A stretch of DNA of 6,615 bases. Source: Pseudomonadota bacterium. Lineage in GTDB: Bacteria; Pseudomonadota; Alphaproteobacteria; Rhodospirillales; Casp-alpha2. The position numbers and the translations under genes were made by a program. Below, one piece after another: positions 6,414-6,615 of the stretch; the first letter of the stretch is position 1, and each line of letters starts with the position of its first letter. Under the pieces are notes generated by a model, which saw only the letters and a program-made list of their open reading frames with translations, was not told the origin of the DNA and did not search any database. Location: assembly GCA_022563215.1 (NCBI GenBank), contig JADFNT010000096.1, positions 1 to 6,615 of the forward strand, given 5' to 3'.

Positions 6414-6615
6414 TCATGATGTCCCAGATGAACAATTTATAGAATTAGGAAAAAAATATCCTCAAATTTGTCATTTATCAGATGGAGAAGCTACTTTAAT
6501 TAAAGAAAATTGGGTTGTAACAGCAGCACACGCAGCAATTTTGTTATATGAAGAATTGGAAAACGGGAAAATACCTCAAGTCAGTATTGATAACAAAAAA
6601 TATGATGTAGAAAAA
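6397..6615 (+). CDS. Trypsin-like (S1-type) serine protease, N-terminal fragment running off the window
   Basis: Reading from ATG 6397, the 73 residues start with IVRHDVPDEQFIELGKKYP and continue to WVVTAAHAAILL. TAAH carries the catalytic histidine of chymotrypsin-fold proteases, here residue 45 (codon 6529-6531). The Asp and Ser of the triad would lie beyond the window edge, and no stop is reached. The opening resembles small secreted S1 proteases in which this segment directly follows a signal peptide; no signal peptide is present, so the apparent Met is probably not native and the true start was lost at the junction. The DNA is AT-rich with codon use unlike the central GC-rich piece, pointing to a separate source genome, perhaps Bacteroidota (inference). 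Most likely a secreted protease. Confidence 0.7.
   Translation, partial: MSLIVRHDVPDEQFIELGKKYPQICHLSDGEATLIKENWVVTAAHAAILLYEELENGKIPQVSIDNKKYDVEK

Overview
The window looks like a chimera of several pieces from different genomes, not one continuous locus. The largest piece, about 635-5810, is very GC-rich (roughly 70% by eye). Its codon use and gene types suggest a high-GC proteobacterium, possibly alphaproteobacterial; that placement is inference. Both flanks differ sharply. Positions 1-630 are near 47-50% GC and hold the 3' part of a type I restriction gene. From about 6075 to the end the sequence is roughly one third GC and holds two unrelated gene scraps. The stretch 5810-6075 is intermediate in GC and of unclear origin.

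Layout. (1) 37-~660, minus: C-terminal part of an EcoEI-type HsdR, without its motor and nuclease domains. (2) ~633-2216, minus: a polytopic STT3/PglB-like GT-C glycosyltransferase (copy A) that loses about 90 C-terminal residues at the junction. (3) 2229-4148, minus: a complete paralogue of it (copy B), transcribed first; the two form a tight two-gene operon. (4) 4149-4363: divergent intergenic region with a short ORF behind a perfect Shine-Dalgarno site and small inverted repeats. (5) 4364-5731, plus: an exported M23 metallopeptidase with all catalytic residues. (6) 5735-~5812, minus: the likely tail of a convergent gene. (7) 5865-~6078, plus: the start of a small membrane protein. (8) ~6078-6413, minus: an internal piece of a P-type cation ATPase. 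(9) 6397-6615, plus: the start of a trypsin-like protease, running off the window.

Only items 2-5, and probably 6, belong together. They suggest a cell-envelope locus: two membrane glycosyltransferases that probably use polyprenyl-linked sugar donors, divergent from a peptidoglycan or cell-wall endopeptidase. The shared envelope theme is inference from family and proximity. No tRNA, rRNA, CRISPR array, insertion sequence or attachment site was seen. The most notable points are the microhomology-rich junctions, the tandem STT3-like paralogues with a non-canonical C-terminal region, and the short ORF overlapping the peptidase start.
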